Positions 41,170 to 49,103 of a stretch of DNA of 50,214 bases are shown here, in pieces. The notes beneath the pieces were generated by a model. The model had not been told where the DNA came from, did not search any database, and worked only from the letters and a program-made list of their open reading frames with translations. The first letter of the stretch is position 1. Each line of letters opens with the position of its first letter. Origin of the DNA: CAXDOZ01 sp963991145 (GTDB lineage: Bacteria; Bacteroidota; Bacteroidia; Chitinophagales; JABDMM01); the NCBI GenBank assembly GCA_963991145.1, contig CAXDOZ010000004.1, positions 1 to 50,214 on the forward strand, read 5' to 3'. The position numbers and the translations under genes were made by a program.

Positions 41170-43692
41170 TTACTCCGAGAAATACACGCGCTTTACTCTT
41201 CCCGAGATCGAGGTGAGCACCTCATAAGGTATCGTACCTATTTGCCCTGCTAATTCTTCAAAGGGCTGTTCTGGTCCAAAAACTTCCACCATGTCACCCT
41301 CTTCAACGGTTCCAATATCAGTGACATCGATCATGCACATATCCATGCATACATTTCCTATTACAGGGGCTTTTTGCCCATTGACCACCATCTTCCCAAT
41401 GCCCTGACTCAATCTTCGATCCAGACCATCGGCGTAGCCAATTCTTACTGTTGCGATCTGTAGATCACGATCAGCTTTTCCCATGCGCCCGTAGCCAATG
41501 GTGTCTCCTTTCTTAACATGCTTAACTTGCGAGACAGTGGTTCTTAACCTGCTAACCTGTTCAAGATCCTCGCTCACAATTCCGGTAGGATCATAGCCGT
41601 AAAGCCCAATCCCAAGTCTTACCATATCAAACTGGTCCTCAGAAAACCGGATAACACCGCTACTATTGAGAATATGTCTGAGGACAGGATATCCCAGGCC
41701 ATCAATGATCAGATCACTCAGACTTCTGAATTGCTGGATCTGATGTCTTGTAAAATCATCGTGCTCCGGATCATCGGCAGAGCTTAAATGAGAGAGAATA
41801 GATTTGACGAATACATTATCAGCATTCTCAAGTCGGCTCATTATATGGGGAAGATCTTCCTCTACAAAGCCCAAACGATGCATTCCCGTATCGATCTTGA
41901 GGTGAATCGGAAATGAACTCTGTAAAGCTTCGCCACCCATTAATCTGAGTGCTTTTAGGAATCGATCGAGCATAGTCAGGCTGAAGATCTCGGGCTCCAA
42001 TTTATGCTGGATCATTGCCTCGAAGGTGTGCTGTTCAGGGCTCAAAACGAGGATGGGAACTTTGATTCCAGCCCTTCTCAATTCAACTCCCTCATCAGCA
42101 TAGGCTACCGCCAGATAATCAACCCGGTTGAACTCAAGTACCCTCGCGATCTCTGCAGCACCGCTACCGTAGGAGAAGGCTTTTACCATAGCCATGACCT
42201 TCACGCCCTTATCCAGGCGATTTCGGTAGAGGTTTAGATTATGAGTTAAGGCATTGAGATTTACTTCAAGAACCGTTTCGTGCACCTTTTTCTCAAGCAG
42301 TCTCGAAATCCTTTCGAATCTGAATTTCCTTGCTCCTTTTATTAAGATGATCTCCTTTTGAAAGCTGTCCAGATCTACTCCCTGCAAAAAGGATTCTGTA
42401 TCTGGGAAGAACTCAGGTTCGATCTCAAGCACATGCTCGATCTGAATTTTCTGCTTACTGATCCTCTCCCCAATACAGATCATTCGATCGATCTTATGAG
42501 CCTTGACCATATTGGCAACCTCAAGGTATAGGTCGATATCATTCTTCCCGCTCTCAAGAATATCGGAGAGGATCAAAGTCTTCTTTTCATCCTTTTGCTG
42601 CTCCATGAAGTCCAGAGCGATCCTTAGAGAGTTGATGTCGGAGTTATAACTGTCATTGATCAGCTGGCAATCATTGATAGCTTCTCGAAGTTCAAGTCGC
42701 ATAGCGACCCGATTGAGTTTATGTAAGCGCTTCTGAATTTCATCTGGAGCAAAATTCCAGGCGCGAAGCAGGGCAATGCAATGCATGGCATTTTCAATTG
42801 ATGCCATATCTGAGAAGCCGAGATTCAGATTGTAATCCTGTCCGTCTTCTGAAATTTTCAGATCGCAACTTTCCCCCTCTCGCTTGGTGATCTCTACCTG
42901 CAGTTTTGCACCTCTGTTTGAATTCAGACTCCAGTCAAAAACATTGATCTGGCTTTCTTTTTCTTCATCGATCTGCACAAAATCCGCTACTGCCTGATTG
43001 ATTTCAGCGTAGTCACTGCAATAGATCAAAAGTTCAATTTCTGTGAAGAGGGTAAATTTCTCTTTGGCTTTGTGTTGCCTGTTCAGGAAGCCTTCAGAAT
43101 GGGCTTCGCCGATGTTAGTGAAGATCCCAACCGTAGGTTTGATCACCTTTTGCAATCGAGCCATTTCACCGGGTTCTGAGATCCCAGCTTCGAAAAGCGC
43201 CAGGTTGTGCTTCCCGTTCATCATCCAAACCGAAAGAGGAACCCCAATTTGCGAGTTATAACTCTTTGGAGATCGAACGATCTTATAATCGGCCTGAAGC
43301 ATTGTATTCAGCCACTCCTTCACAATGGTTTTACCATTCGATCCGGTTATCCCGATCACAGGAATATCAAAGCTTGTTCTCTTGTTGGAAGCAATGGCCT
43401 GCAAAGCATCTACACTACTCTCAACTTGAATAACATTGGCATCCTTTAGGCCTTCGGCCTGATGGAGGTCCTCCACAACAAAATTCCTTAAGCCTTTATC
43501 ATAGAGTTCCTGGAGGTAGTCATGGCCATTCAGGTTTGCCCCTTTAATAGCAAAGAATAAACTCTCATTAGGAAATAGCAGTCTACGGCTATCTGTAAGT
43601 AGGTACCTGACACTGGCCTCCCCATTAGGCAGATTCATTTGCCCGGAATCAAGAATTTCTGCAATATCTGATATGCTGATAGCCTTTGCCAT
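41170..43692 (-). CDS. Bifunctional UDP-MurNAc-tripeptide:D-Ala-D-Ala ligase / alanine racemase
   Basis: 840 residues from the ATG at 43692; an in-frame earlier Met lies in the Rieske gene and is less likely. The N-terminal half is MurF: GITGSNGKT P-loop (about 114-122), FEAGISEPGEM, and NDSYNSDINSLRIAL. The C-terminal half (about 470-840) is Alr: LEVNLNALTHNLNLYRN, PLP lysine in MVKAFSYGSG (Lys at about 504), HLKIDTGMHRLGF, and IGYADGLDRRLS with NVCMDMCMIDV. One protein therefore makes D-Ala and adds the dipeptide to the peptidoglycan precursor. The fusion is well known in Bacteroidota. ATG is two bases after the Rieske stop. Confidence 0.96.
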   Translation of the reverse strand: MAKAISISDIAEILDSGQMNLPNGEASVRYLLTDSRRLLFPNESLFFAIKGANLNGHDYLQELYDKGLRNFVVEDLHQAEGLKDANVIQVESSVDALQAIASNKRTSFDIPVIGITGSNGKTIVKEWLNTMLQADYKIVRSPKSYNSQIGVPLSVWMMNGKHNLALFEAGISEPGEMARLQKVIKPTVGIFTNIGEAHSEGFLNRQHKAKEKFTLFTEIELLIYCSDYAEINQAVADFVQIDEEKESQINVFDWSLNSNRGAKLQVEITKREGESCDLKISEDGQDYNLNLGFSDMASIENAMHCIALLRAWNFAPDEIQKRLHKLNRVAMRLELREAINDCQLINDSYNSDINSLRIALDFMEQQKDEKKTLILSDILESGKNDIDLYLEVANMVKAHKIDRMICIGERISKQKIQIEHVLEIEPEFFPDTESFLQGVDLDSFQKEIILIKGARKFRFERISRLLEKKVHETVLEVNLNALTHNLNLYRNRLDKGVKVMAMVKAFSYGSGAAEIARVLEFNRVDYLAVAYADEGVELRRAGIKVPILVLSPEQHTFEAMIQHKLEPEIFSLTMLDRFLKALRLMGGEALQSSFPIHLKIDTGMHRLGFVEEDLPHIMSRLENADNVFVKSILSHLSSADDPEHDDFTRHQIQQFRSLSDLIIDGLGYPVLRHILNSSGVIRFSEDQFDMVRLGIGLYGYDPTGIVSEDLEQVSRLRTTVSQVKHVKKGDTIGYGRMGKADRDLQIATVRIGYADGLDRRLSQGIGKMVVNGQKAPVIGNVCMDMCMIDVTDIGTVEEGDMVEVFGPEQPFEELAGQIGTIPYEVLTSISGRVKRVYFSE

Positions 43693-43694
43693 AT

Positions 43695-44054
43695 TTACCA
43701 AAAGATCCACTTTTTTCTCTCAAATCCTATCCAGAGCTTCCCATCTTCTACCTTGACCGGATATGTTCCCAGACCGCCGCAATTACCCGAGATCTCATTT
43801 CCGGTATTCAGGTCGAATTCAAAACGGTGTAAAGGGCAAACTAGGCTGTCTCTTTGACTAGAGCACCATCCGGCCGAAAGGCCTGCCCCTGCATGCGGGC
43901 AGATACCATCTAAGGCGAAGAACTCTCCATCTACTTTGCAGATGACCAGTCTCTTTTCTCTCATTTTTAAACCTCGAACTGAGCGATTTGGAAATCTTTC
44001 CTCATTCAAAAGAGATTCATCTTCAATAGGCTGCCAATCGTAACTACTTGCCAT
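43695..44054 (-). CDS. Rieske [2Fe-2S] ferredoxin-like protein
   Basis: 119 residues from the ATG at 44054. The two cluster-binding motifs are clear: CPHAGAGLS (Cys-x-His) and, 17 residues on, CPLHRFEF (Cys-x2-His). The protein has no membrane segment or extra domain, so it is a small soluble Rieske like those feeding oxygenases or in nitrite-reductase small subunits. No partner oxygenase lies near. It is divergent from the next gene and starts two bases before murF-alr on the same strand. Confidence 0.9.
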   Translation of the reverse strand: MASSYDWQPIEDESLLNEERFPNRSVRGLKMREKRLVICKVDGEFFALDGICPHAGAGLSAGWCSSQRDSLVCPLHRFEFDLNTGNEISGNCGGLGTYPVKVEDGKLWIGFERKKWIFW

Positions 44055-44113
44055 GCAATGCGAAGGTATGAATTGAGCCGCCAACTATTTCTGATATGCA
44101 ATGTTTGATACAT

Positions 44114-44713
44114 ATGCCAAGCTTCTTCGACTCCATTAAAAAGATCTTTGACTCCAGGCCAAAACCAGGCGTTCCAAATGCTGTGCGCGAGGAGCTTCGA
44201 AGAACAGAAGAGGAGATCGAAGCGAGATTGATCTGGGAAAATTCAACTCGATTCTCAAGATTAAAGCAAAAATTAGAGCAGGATTACCTTATGCAGGATC
44301 TTGTAGAAGATGATGATCTGCACTTGATGATCGTAGACTCCGAGCAGTCTTCAGGATTTATCTATTACCACGATGGCCAGCTTGCAAGTGATAAAGAGGT
44401 GCTCCATTTAATGGATCATTTCAAGCATCAGGTTAAGGGAATGGGGTATATCCAGAATCTTGCCGACAGGCGGCTTCGTCAATCTGGAGAGGTAGTTGAA
44501 GAGATTCAGCGATACTATCTAAAACCAAAGTTCCAATTCGATGAAGAGGCGCAGAAAGTGCTGCATGGCTTTGGGAATATCACCATTGAAGTGATTGTGC
44601 GAAATAATGAAACCAAGTATCTCAAAGTTTTGGTGAATCGCTACAAGGATCGCAATTTTCATGAAGCAGCTCCATTCGGAGACTTTCTCAAAAAAATTCT
44701 CAGTACAAGCTGA
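44114..44713 (+). CDS. Uncharacterised protein, divergent from the Rieske gene
   Basis: 199 residues from the ATG at 44114; an ATG at 44096 (in frame, six residues longer) is possible. No signal peptide or membrane segment. The N-terminal part is helical and charged (KKIFDSRPKPG, REELRRTEEEIEARLIWEN). DDDLHLMIVDSEQSSGFIYY and GNITIEVIVRNNETKYLKVL look like strands of an alpha/beta domain. I recognise no family. It may be cytoplasmic. Its neighbours (Rieske, thioesterase) offer no clear link. Confidence 0.68.
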   Translation: MPSFFDSIKKIFDSRPKPGVPNAVREELRRTEEEIEARLIWENSTRFSRLKQKLEQDYLMQDLVEDDDLHLMIVDSEQSSGFIYYHDGQLASDKEVLHLMDHFKHQVKGMGYIQNLADRRLRQSGEVVEEIQRYYLKPKFQFDEEAQKVLHGFGNITIEVIVRNNETKYLKVLVNRYKDRNFHEAAPFGDFLKKILSTS

Positions 44714-44743
44714 TTTTTGCCTCCAATGATCAATTGGGCTCCA

Positions 44744-44769
44744 AGATTTGTTAAACTTGAAACAAATCT
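44744..44769. promoter_or_regulatory. Perfect 9-bp inverted repeat just before the thioesterase start
   Basis: AGATTTGTT (44744-44752) and AACAAATCT (44761-44769) are exact inverted repeats with an eight-base gap, ending six bases before the ATG at 44776. It could be an operator or an mRNA hairpin that affects initiation; no T-run follows. Confidence 0.4.
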
Positions 44770-44775
44770 GCACGA

Positions 44776-45294
44776 ATGAAATCCAAGAGACCCAGCGAAT
44801 CAGCAACCGTAATGACAGAGATCGTTCTCCCGAACGATACAAATGCACTTCACAATCTTAGAGGAGGAAAGATCCTTCATTGGATGGACATCGCATCTGC
44901 TATTTCAGCTGGTCGCCATGCAAATCGTGTCGTAGTTACTGTTTCAGTTGATCAGGTTGCCTTTTTGAATCCAATAAAGGTTGGAGATGTTGTAACGATC
45001 AGTGCAAAGGTCACCAGAGTCTTTAGCACCTCGATCGAAGTCTATATCGAGGTGAATGCAGAGAACCTTCCCACTCAAACAAAGTATAAGTGTAATGACG
45101 CTTATTACACTTTCGTGGCTCTTGATTCGAATGGTAGACCTACCAAAGTAGCTCCACTTGAGCCGGAGACAGAGGAGGAGAAGAAGCAGTATGAAAGTGC
45201 AATGAGAAGAAGAGAGCTTCGATTAGTGCTTGCTCATAAGATCAAACCTTCTGAAGCTCCTGAGTTAAAAGAGATTTTCTCCGACGAGGATTAA
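44776..45294 (+). CDS. Acyl-CoA thioesterase, hotdog-fold
   Basis: 172 residues. The family pattern LPNDTNALHNLRGGKILHWMD (19-39) holds the catalytic Asn/Asp region, and ASAISAGRHANRVVVTVSVD and FLNPIKVGDVVTISAKVTRV follow, as in cytosolic acyl-CoA thioesterases of the YciA/ACOT7 group. It cleaves acyl-CoA to fatty acid and CoA. The C-terminal ~45 residues are charged and longer than YciA. A ~60-base upstream gap contains a perfect inverted repeat. Confidence 0.92.
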   Translation: MKSKRPSESATVMTEIVLPNDTNALHNLRGGKILHWMDIASAISAGRHANRVVVTVSVDQVAFLNPIKVGDVVTISAKVTRVFSTSIEVYIEVNAENLPTQTKYKCNDAYYTFVALDSNGRPTKVAPLEPETEEEKKQYESAMRRRELRLVLAHKIKPSEAPELKEIFSDED

Positions 45295-45423
45295 GGTTTC
45301 CCGGATTGGGTTTTCTATTAATATGGTATCTTATTATAATTGATTGATATCAGCTAATTCTTTGACTGCTGTCATGTAGAATGGTTTTCGCTGAAATTTA
45401 CTTTGAGGAAAGATACGAGCGAC

Positions 45424-46302
45424 ATGAACCCCTTTAATCGTCTATTAGTAGCCCTTGACTTAAGAGAGAATGATGACATGCTTATCAAGCATGCCTCATT
45501 GATCGCTAAGCAATTTGGTACGGAGCGAATCTATTTTCTGCATGCTGTAGATAACCTGGAAGAGGAAGAGCAGGTGATGGCTAAATATGGCCTAACCAGC
45601 AAAGCTGAGCCTCTTGACGAGCAGGTAATGGAGAAGCTGAATTCGGAGATTTCGCATCAGTTCCCTGAAAATTGTGAGCTAGAAGCCGGGATAGTAGAAG
45701 GGAAGCCTTTTGATGCTTTAATTCATTGGGCAAAGGTCAAGCAAGTTGACACCATGATTCTCGGAAGAAGAAAAATGGGTCAGCAGTCTGGCATTGTATC
45801 AAGGAAACTAGTAAGGAATTCTCCTTGCTCCGTCATGTTCCTCCCAACAAGTTCTTCTGCCAATTACAAAAAGGTATTGGTACCGATTGATTTTTCTCCA
45901 TTCTCAAAAGAATTGATTGAGATAGCAGCAGGGGCAAGAATGCAGTCAAAGGAGATGACAATGGGCACTGTTTTCATTGATGATAAGAAGACCTTGAAGA
46001 AGTTTTCAAAATCTAATCAGTATGCCAGCGGAGATATTGAAGCTGCTGAAGCTGCCGATCTATTTTTTCGCCAGTTTCCAAAACCTAATCTGAGAGAAAC
46101 ATTTGCGGTTACAGATAATCCGCATAAGAATATTGCACAACGCATTGCTGAATATGCCTGGGAGAAAAATTACGACTTTGTACTTGCTGGATCTCTGGGC
46201 TATTCCAATGTTGGTGAGTTCATTATTGGATCGGTGGCTGAAAAGCTATCAGAGATCGATGATGACCTTCCGCTATTAATTATTAAACCTAAAACCCACT
46301 GA
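45424..46302 (+). CDS. Tandem-domain universal stress protein (first of two)
   Basis: 292 residues from the ATG at 45424; a TTG seven codons earlier is less likely. Two Usp domains are fused. The second ends with GSLGYSNVGEFIIGS (about 261-275), an exact G-x2-G-x9-G-S ATP-binding motif. The first has GRRKMGQQSGIVSRKL in the matching place and ends SPCSVMFLP, with the motif degenerate. Usp proteins bind ATP or sense stress; targets differ. It opens a cluster that runs to the channel gene at 48070. The gap to the next ORF is one base. Confidence 0.92.
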   Translation: MNPFNRLLVALDLRENDDMLIKHASLIAKQFGTERIYFLHAVDNLEEEEQVMAKYGLTSKAEPLDEQVMEKLNSEISHQFPENCELEAGIVEGKPFDALIHWAKVKQVDTMILGRRKMGQQSGIVSRKLVRNSPCSVMFLPTSSSANYKKVLVPIDFSPFSKELIEIAAGARMQSKEMTMGTVFIDDKKTLKKFSKSNQYASGDIEAAEAADLFFRQFPKPNLRETFAVTDNPHKNIAQRIAEYAWEKNYDFVLAGSLGYSNVGEFIIGSVAEKLSEIDDDLPLLIIKPKTH

Positions 46303-46303
46303 A

Positions 46304-46693
46304 ATGAGTAAAAAGGATCACGTATATCTAAAGGATCTTCATTCTGAGCATCGCGAATGGACGAGTGCCATAAAATTAGGTAGAGATGAGATCGCAACCT
46401 TCAAACACAGATTAGAAGAAGTTGCTTCAAAGAATACCAGTCACGATTTTTCAGCCAGTCTGGAGCACTTGCAGAATCAATTCATTCGACACGGAGAAGT
46501 CTTTGACACCCTGGAGCATGATATCAAGCTTAAGGAGCAGTCATTGGCGAACTATGCTGAGGATCACCCGATCGCTATTGACCATGTTCACTTCACAGAT
46601 CACTCGGGAATGCGCGACAGAGTTGAGACTCAAAACAAGATGTTCCGCGAATTAAAGGATGAGCTGAATACCTTTTTGTCAAAGTATATGTAG
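46304..46693 (+). CDS. Small helical coiled-coil protein, uncharacterised
   Basis: 129 residues, hydrophilic, with long heptad-like helices (DEIATFKHRLEEVASKNTS, FRELKDELNTFLSKYM) and a His-rich middle (DHPIAIDHVHFTDHSG). No catalytic motif. It lies one base after the first Usp gene and 95 bases before the second, so it is probably co-transcribed with the first. It may act as an adaptor or metal-binding protein for the Usp pair; inference only. Confidence 0.75.
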   Translation: MSKKDHVYLKDLHSEHREWTSAIKLGRDEIATFKHRLEEVASKNTSHDFSASLEHLQNQFIRHGEVFDTLEHDIKLKEQSLANYAEDHPIAIDHVHFTDHSGMRDRVETQNKMFRELKDELNTFLSKYM

Positions 46694-46760
46694 AGAGGGA
46701 ATATTTTCTTCTTTCCTGTATCAAGCTACCCAATAGCTCTGCCTTTATCAGCAGTTCAGC

Positions 46761-46768
46761 TATATTTG
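46761..46768 (+). promoter_or_regulatory. Candidate -7 box (TATATTTG) for the second Usp gene
   Basis: TATATTTG is an exact TAnnTTTG match 20 bases before the ATG at 46789. The 15-base context TTCAGCTATATTTGG is identical to that before bshA. No clear -33 TTG is at the ideal spacing. Confidence 0.5.
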
Positions 46769-46788
46769 GAGCAAACTAGAATTCTACC

Positions 46789-47694
46789 ATGATCACTTTC
46801 AATAGATGGATGATTGGTCTTGATTTGACCAGCATGGACCACGATCTGCTTAAATACATTGGTCAACTGGCTGAAGTAGTGCGTCCTGAGCGTATTTACT
46901 TCATAAATATCCAGCAGAATCTGGATGTTGAGGATGACCTTAAGCCTTTTCTTTCCAACCCTGATGTACCTCTTGATGAGCACATCAAAGGACAAATGAT
47001 GGAGCGCGTTGAGCGTCATTTCCCGAATTACAAGGATTTCGATTGTGAATTTGATGTAATTGAAGGGTCTCCTACACATGAGTTATTGAAATGGGCTCAC
47101 ATTAAAGAAGTTGAGCTTGTTTTGATGGGTAGGAAGAAGAAGATGAATGGTTCGGGAGTGGTTCCGCAACAGATCGCCAGAAAGTGCAGCTGTTCAATTC
47201 TATTTGTTCCTGAAGGAGTTGAGTTTAAGCTCGACAAAATTCTTGGGCCGATAGATTTCTCAGACCACTCGGGAGCAGCAATTAATGCCGCCTTTCATAT
47301 GAAAGAGGGAATTGAAGTTGATACCTGTTATATCGCTACTCTTCCATCCGGTTATTATGCTGCAGGAAAGTCAGAGACTGAATTTGTTGGAATTCTTAAG
47401 AAGAACGCAGAGAAAGATTTCGGAAAATTCAAAAAGAAGATCGATCCCAATCACGGAGATGTCGTATTCATTGTGGAGCACGATGAGAATCCGGTTGGAA
47501 GAATCTATACTCTGGCAAAAGAGATCAATGCCGATCTTATTGCGATTGGAGGGAGAGGAAGAACTCTTGCTTCGGCAATTTTTCTTGGCAGCATGACCGA
47601 GAAACTAATTGCTCTAGATGCAGACACTCCTCTACTCGTAGTAAAGCGTAAGGATAAGTCATTCGACTTCTGGGACGCAATTAAGAAAATTTAA
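46789..47694 (+). CDS. Tandem-domain universal stress protein (second of two)
   Basis: 301 residues, paralogous to the gene at 45424. The second half carries GGRGRTLASAIFLGS, fitting G-x2-G-x9-G-S. The first half has GRKKKMNGSGVVPQQI and CSCSILFVP, again degenerate. So both Usps have one motif-positive and one motif-negative domain. The start MITFNRWMIGLDLTSMDHDL aligns with NPFNRLLVALDLRENDDML of the first. It probably begins a second transcript, running through 47704 and 48070 with gaps of 9 and 12 bases. Confidence 0.93.
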   Translation: MITFNRWMIGLDLTSMDHDLLKYIGQLAEVVRPERIYFINIQQNLDVEDDLKPFLSNPDVPLDEHIKGQMMERVERHFPNYKDFDCEFDVIEGSPTHELLKWAHIKEVELVLMGRKKKMNGSGVVPQQIARKCSCSILFVPEGVEFKLDKILGPIDFSDHSGAAINAAFHMKEGIEVDTCYIATLPSGYYAAGKSETEFVGILKKNAEKDFGKFKKKIDPNHGDVVFIVEHDENPVGRIYTLAKEINADLIAIGGRGRTLASAIFLGSMTEKLIALDADTPLLVVKRKDKSFDFWDAIKKI

Positions 47695-47703
47695 TTTATT
47701 CCG

Positions 47704-48057
47704 ATGCAAACAATTCACATCGACGACAGTAAAAAGATCTCTGAGATCCAATCAGAATTTTCAGAGCACTTCCCAAATTTAAAGATCGAGTTCTATCACG
47801 CTTCTCATGAAGAAGGTGAAGGCTCAGCAGGGAAAGAGATCGATTCGTCAAAAACAATTGGTGAGGTAAGAACCAAGCATGTTGAGGGAGATATCTCTAT
47901 CAACGGACACGCAAAAGTGAGCACACTTGAAGAGAACTTCGCAGATAACTTCGGGCTAAATGTTCAGGTGTTTAGAAAGTCTGGAAACGTTTGGCTGCAA
48001 ACTACTCTGACGGACGAATGGACTCTTTCTGAGCAGGATCACAACCAAAATCAATAG
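47704..48057 (+). CDS. Small uncharacterised protein between Usp and channel genes
   Basis: 117 residues, no signal or membrane segment. A start MQTIHIDDSKKISEIQSEF precedes HFPNLKIEFYHASHEEGEG and NIGEV-like, strongly acidic and His-containing stretches; the C-terminal part (LEENFADNFGLNVQVFRKSG, TTLTDEWTLSEQD) looks like a small alpha/beta domain. I do not recognise the family. It is nine bases after the second Usp gene and 12 before the channel gene, so it is almost certainly co-expressed with them. Confidence 0.75.
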   Translation: MQTIHIDDSKKISEIQSEFSEHFPNLKIEFYHASHEEGEGSAGKEIDSSKTIGEVRTKHVEGDISINGHAKVSTLEENFADNFGLNVQVFRKSGNVWLQTTLTDEWTLSEQDHNQNQ

Positions 48058-48069
48058 GGGAGATGTGGA

Positions 48070-48744
48070 ATGAAATTTATTCGACGGACGAAGCTATATC
48101 GATTTCTGCTTGAGAATGAATTTTCATTTTTATTATTCACACTCGCTCTTTTACTGATAATCCCCTCATTCTTTTTTGACGAGACCCGTCAGCACCTCGT
48201 TATCCATATTTTACTTTCAATCGTTTTGGTTGCTGGTGTAAATTCTGTTATTGACGATAGGAAACTTCGTCAATGGGGAGGGATCATTGCTGGGATTAGT
48301 TTTGGTTTACATTGGATTGATTATTTCATTCCTCCTAGTGACTTTCTGGCTATCGCCAGGATATCATTCTTTTTAATTTTCTTCAGTGTAATTACCTATC
48401 ACACCATTCGACTGATCTACAATAGAAGGATAGTTACACTGGATACTCTTTATGGAGCTTTCAATGGATTTATTTTAATTGGATTGATCGGTGGTTTCTT
48501 AGCAATGTTGATTGAAACGATCTTTCCAAACAGCTATGAGATCCCAATTAATACGAATACCTATCTCGACTTTGAGTTGATCTATTTCGCCTTTGTTACT
48601 CAAACTACCCTGGGTTATGGAGATGTGGTTCCATTGACTACTCCCGCTCAAACTCTATCAATCATATTAAGTATCACCGGGCAGATATACATGACATTCC
48701 TGGTGGCGATGCTGGTAGGTAAGTACATCAGAACAAATCAATAA
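48070..48744 (+). CDS. Six-TM potassium-channel-like protein
   Basis: 224 residues, six hydrophobic segments (about 18-36, 43-61, 69-87, 93-117, 128-151, 195-220) with a pore loop between the last two. The selectivity filter TTLGYGD (179-185) is canonical for K+ channels. There is no RCK/TrkA or cyclic-nucleotide domain and no clear voltage-sensor Arg ladder, so gating must come from elsewhere. It lies downstream of a second Usp gene and a small unknown protein. A terminator shared with trx follows. Such Usp-channel neighbourhoods are worth a functional test. Confidence 0.9.
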   Translation: MKFIRRTKLYRFLLENEFSFLLFTLALLLIIPSFFFDETRQHLVIHILLSIVLVAGVNSVIDDRKLRQWGGIIAGISFGLHWIDYFIPPSDFLAIARISFFLIFFSVITYHTIRLIYNRRIVTLDTLYGAFNGFILIGLIGGFLAMLIETIFPNSYEIPINTNTYLDFELIYFAFVTQTTLGYGDVVPLTTPAQTLSIILSITGQIYMTFLVAMLVGKYIRTNQ

Positions 48745-48746
48745 AA

Positions 48747-48770
48747 AAAGGGCCGATCATACGGCCCTTT
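48747..48770. terminator. Bidirectional terminator between the channel and thioredoxin genes
   Basis: AAAGGGCCG (48747-48755) pairs with CGGCCCTTT (48762-48770) around a six-base loop, flanked by a run of As on the left and Ts on the right. It sits between convergent genes and can end transcription in both directions. Confidence 0.9.
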
Positions 48771-48776
48771 CTTCTT

Positions 48777-49079
48777 TTAGGAATATTGTTCCACTAATTG
48801 CAGCAGGTCTGATTCCTGGTGTAAGCCAGATTGCCTGTAGAGCTGTTCTCCTTCCTTAAAGACCATAAGAGTTGGTACCCCTCTGATCTGGAATTTTTGA
48901 GCGAGCTCTGGATTGCGGTCAACATCGATCTTCACAATGCTGGCCTTATCTCCAACCTGCTTTTTTACACTGTCTAGAATCGGTGCCATTGCTTTGCAAG
49001 GGCCACACCATTCTGCATGGAAATCAATAATCACTGGTTTGTCTGAAGACACTAAGTCTTTGAAACTTGTATTTGCCAT
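48777..49079 (-). CDS. trxA: Thioredoxin
   Basis: 100 residues with the standard thioredoxin fold. The active site is WCGPC (24-28) in FHAEWCGPCKAMAP, and the cis-Pro loop is GVPTLMVF. It reduces protein disulfides in the cytoplasm; no signal peptide is present. The gene is 24 bases downstream of clpB on the same strand, so they may share a transcript, which would tie thioredoxin to heat or oxidative stress. Several thioredoxin paralogues usually exist in Bacteroidota, so the symbol is by similarity. Confidence 0.94.
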   Translation of the reverse strand: MANTSFKDLVSSDKPVIIDFHAEWCGPCKAMAPILDSVKKQVGDKASIVKIDVDRNPELAQKFQIRGVPTLMVFKEGEQLYRQSGLHQESDLLQLVEQYS

Positions 49080-49103
49080 AACGCAATCCTTTTTAAAATG
49101 AGC

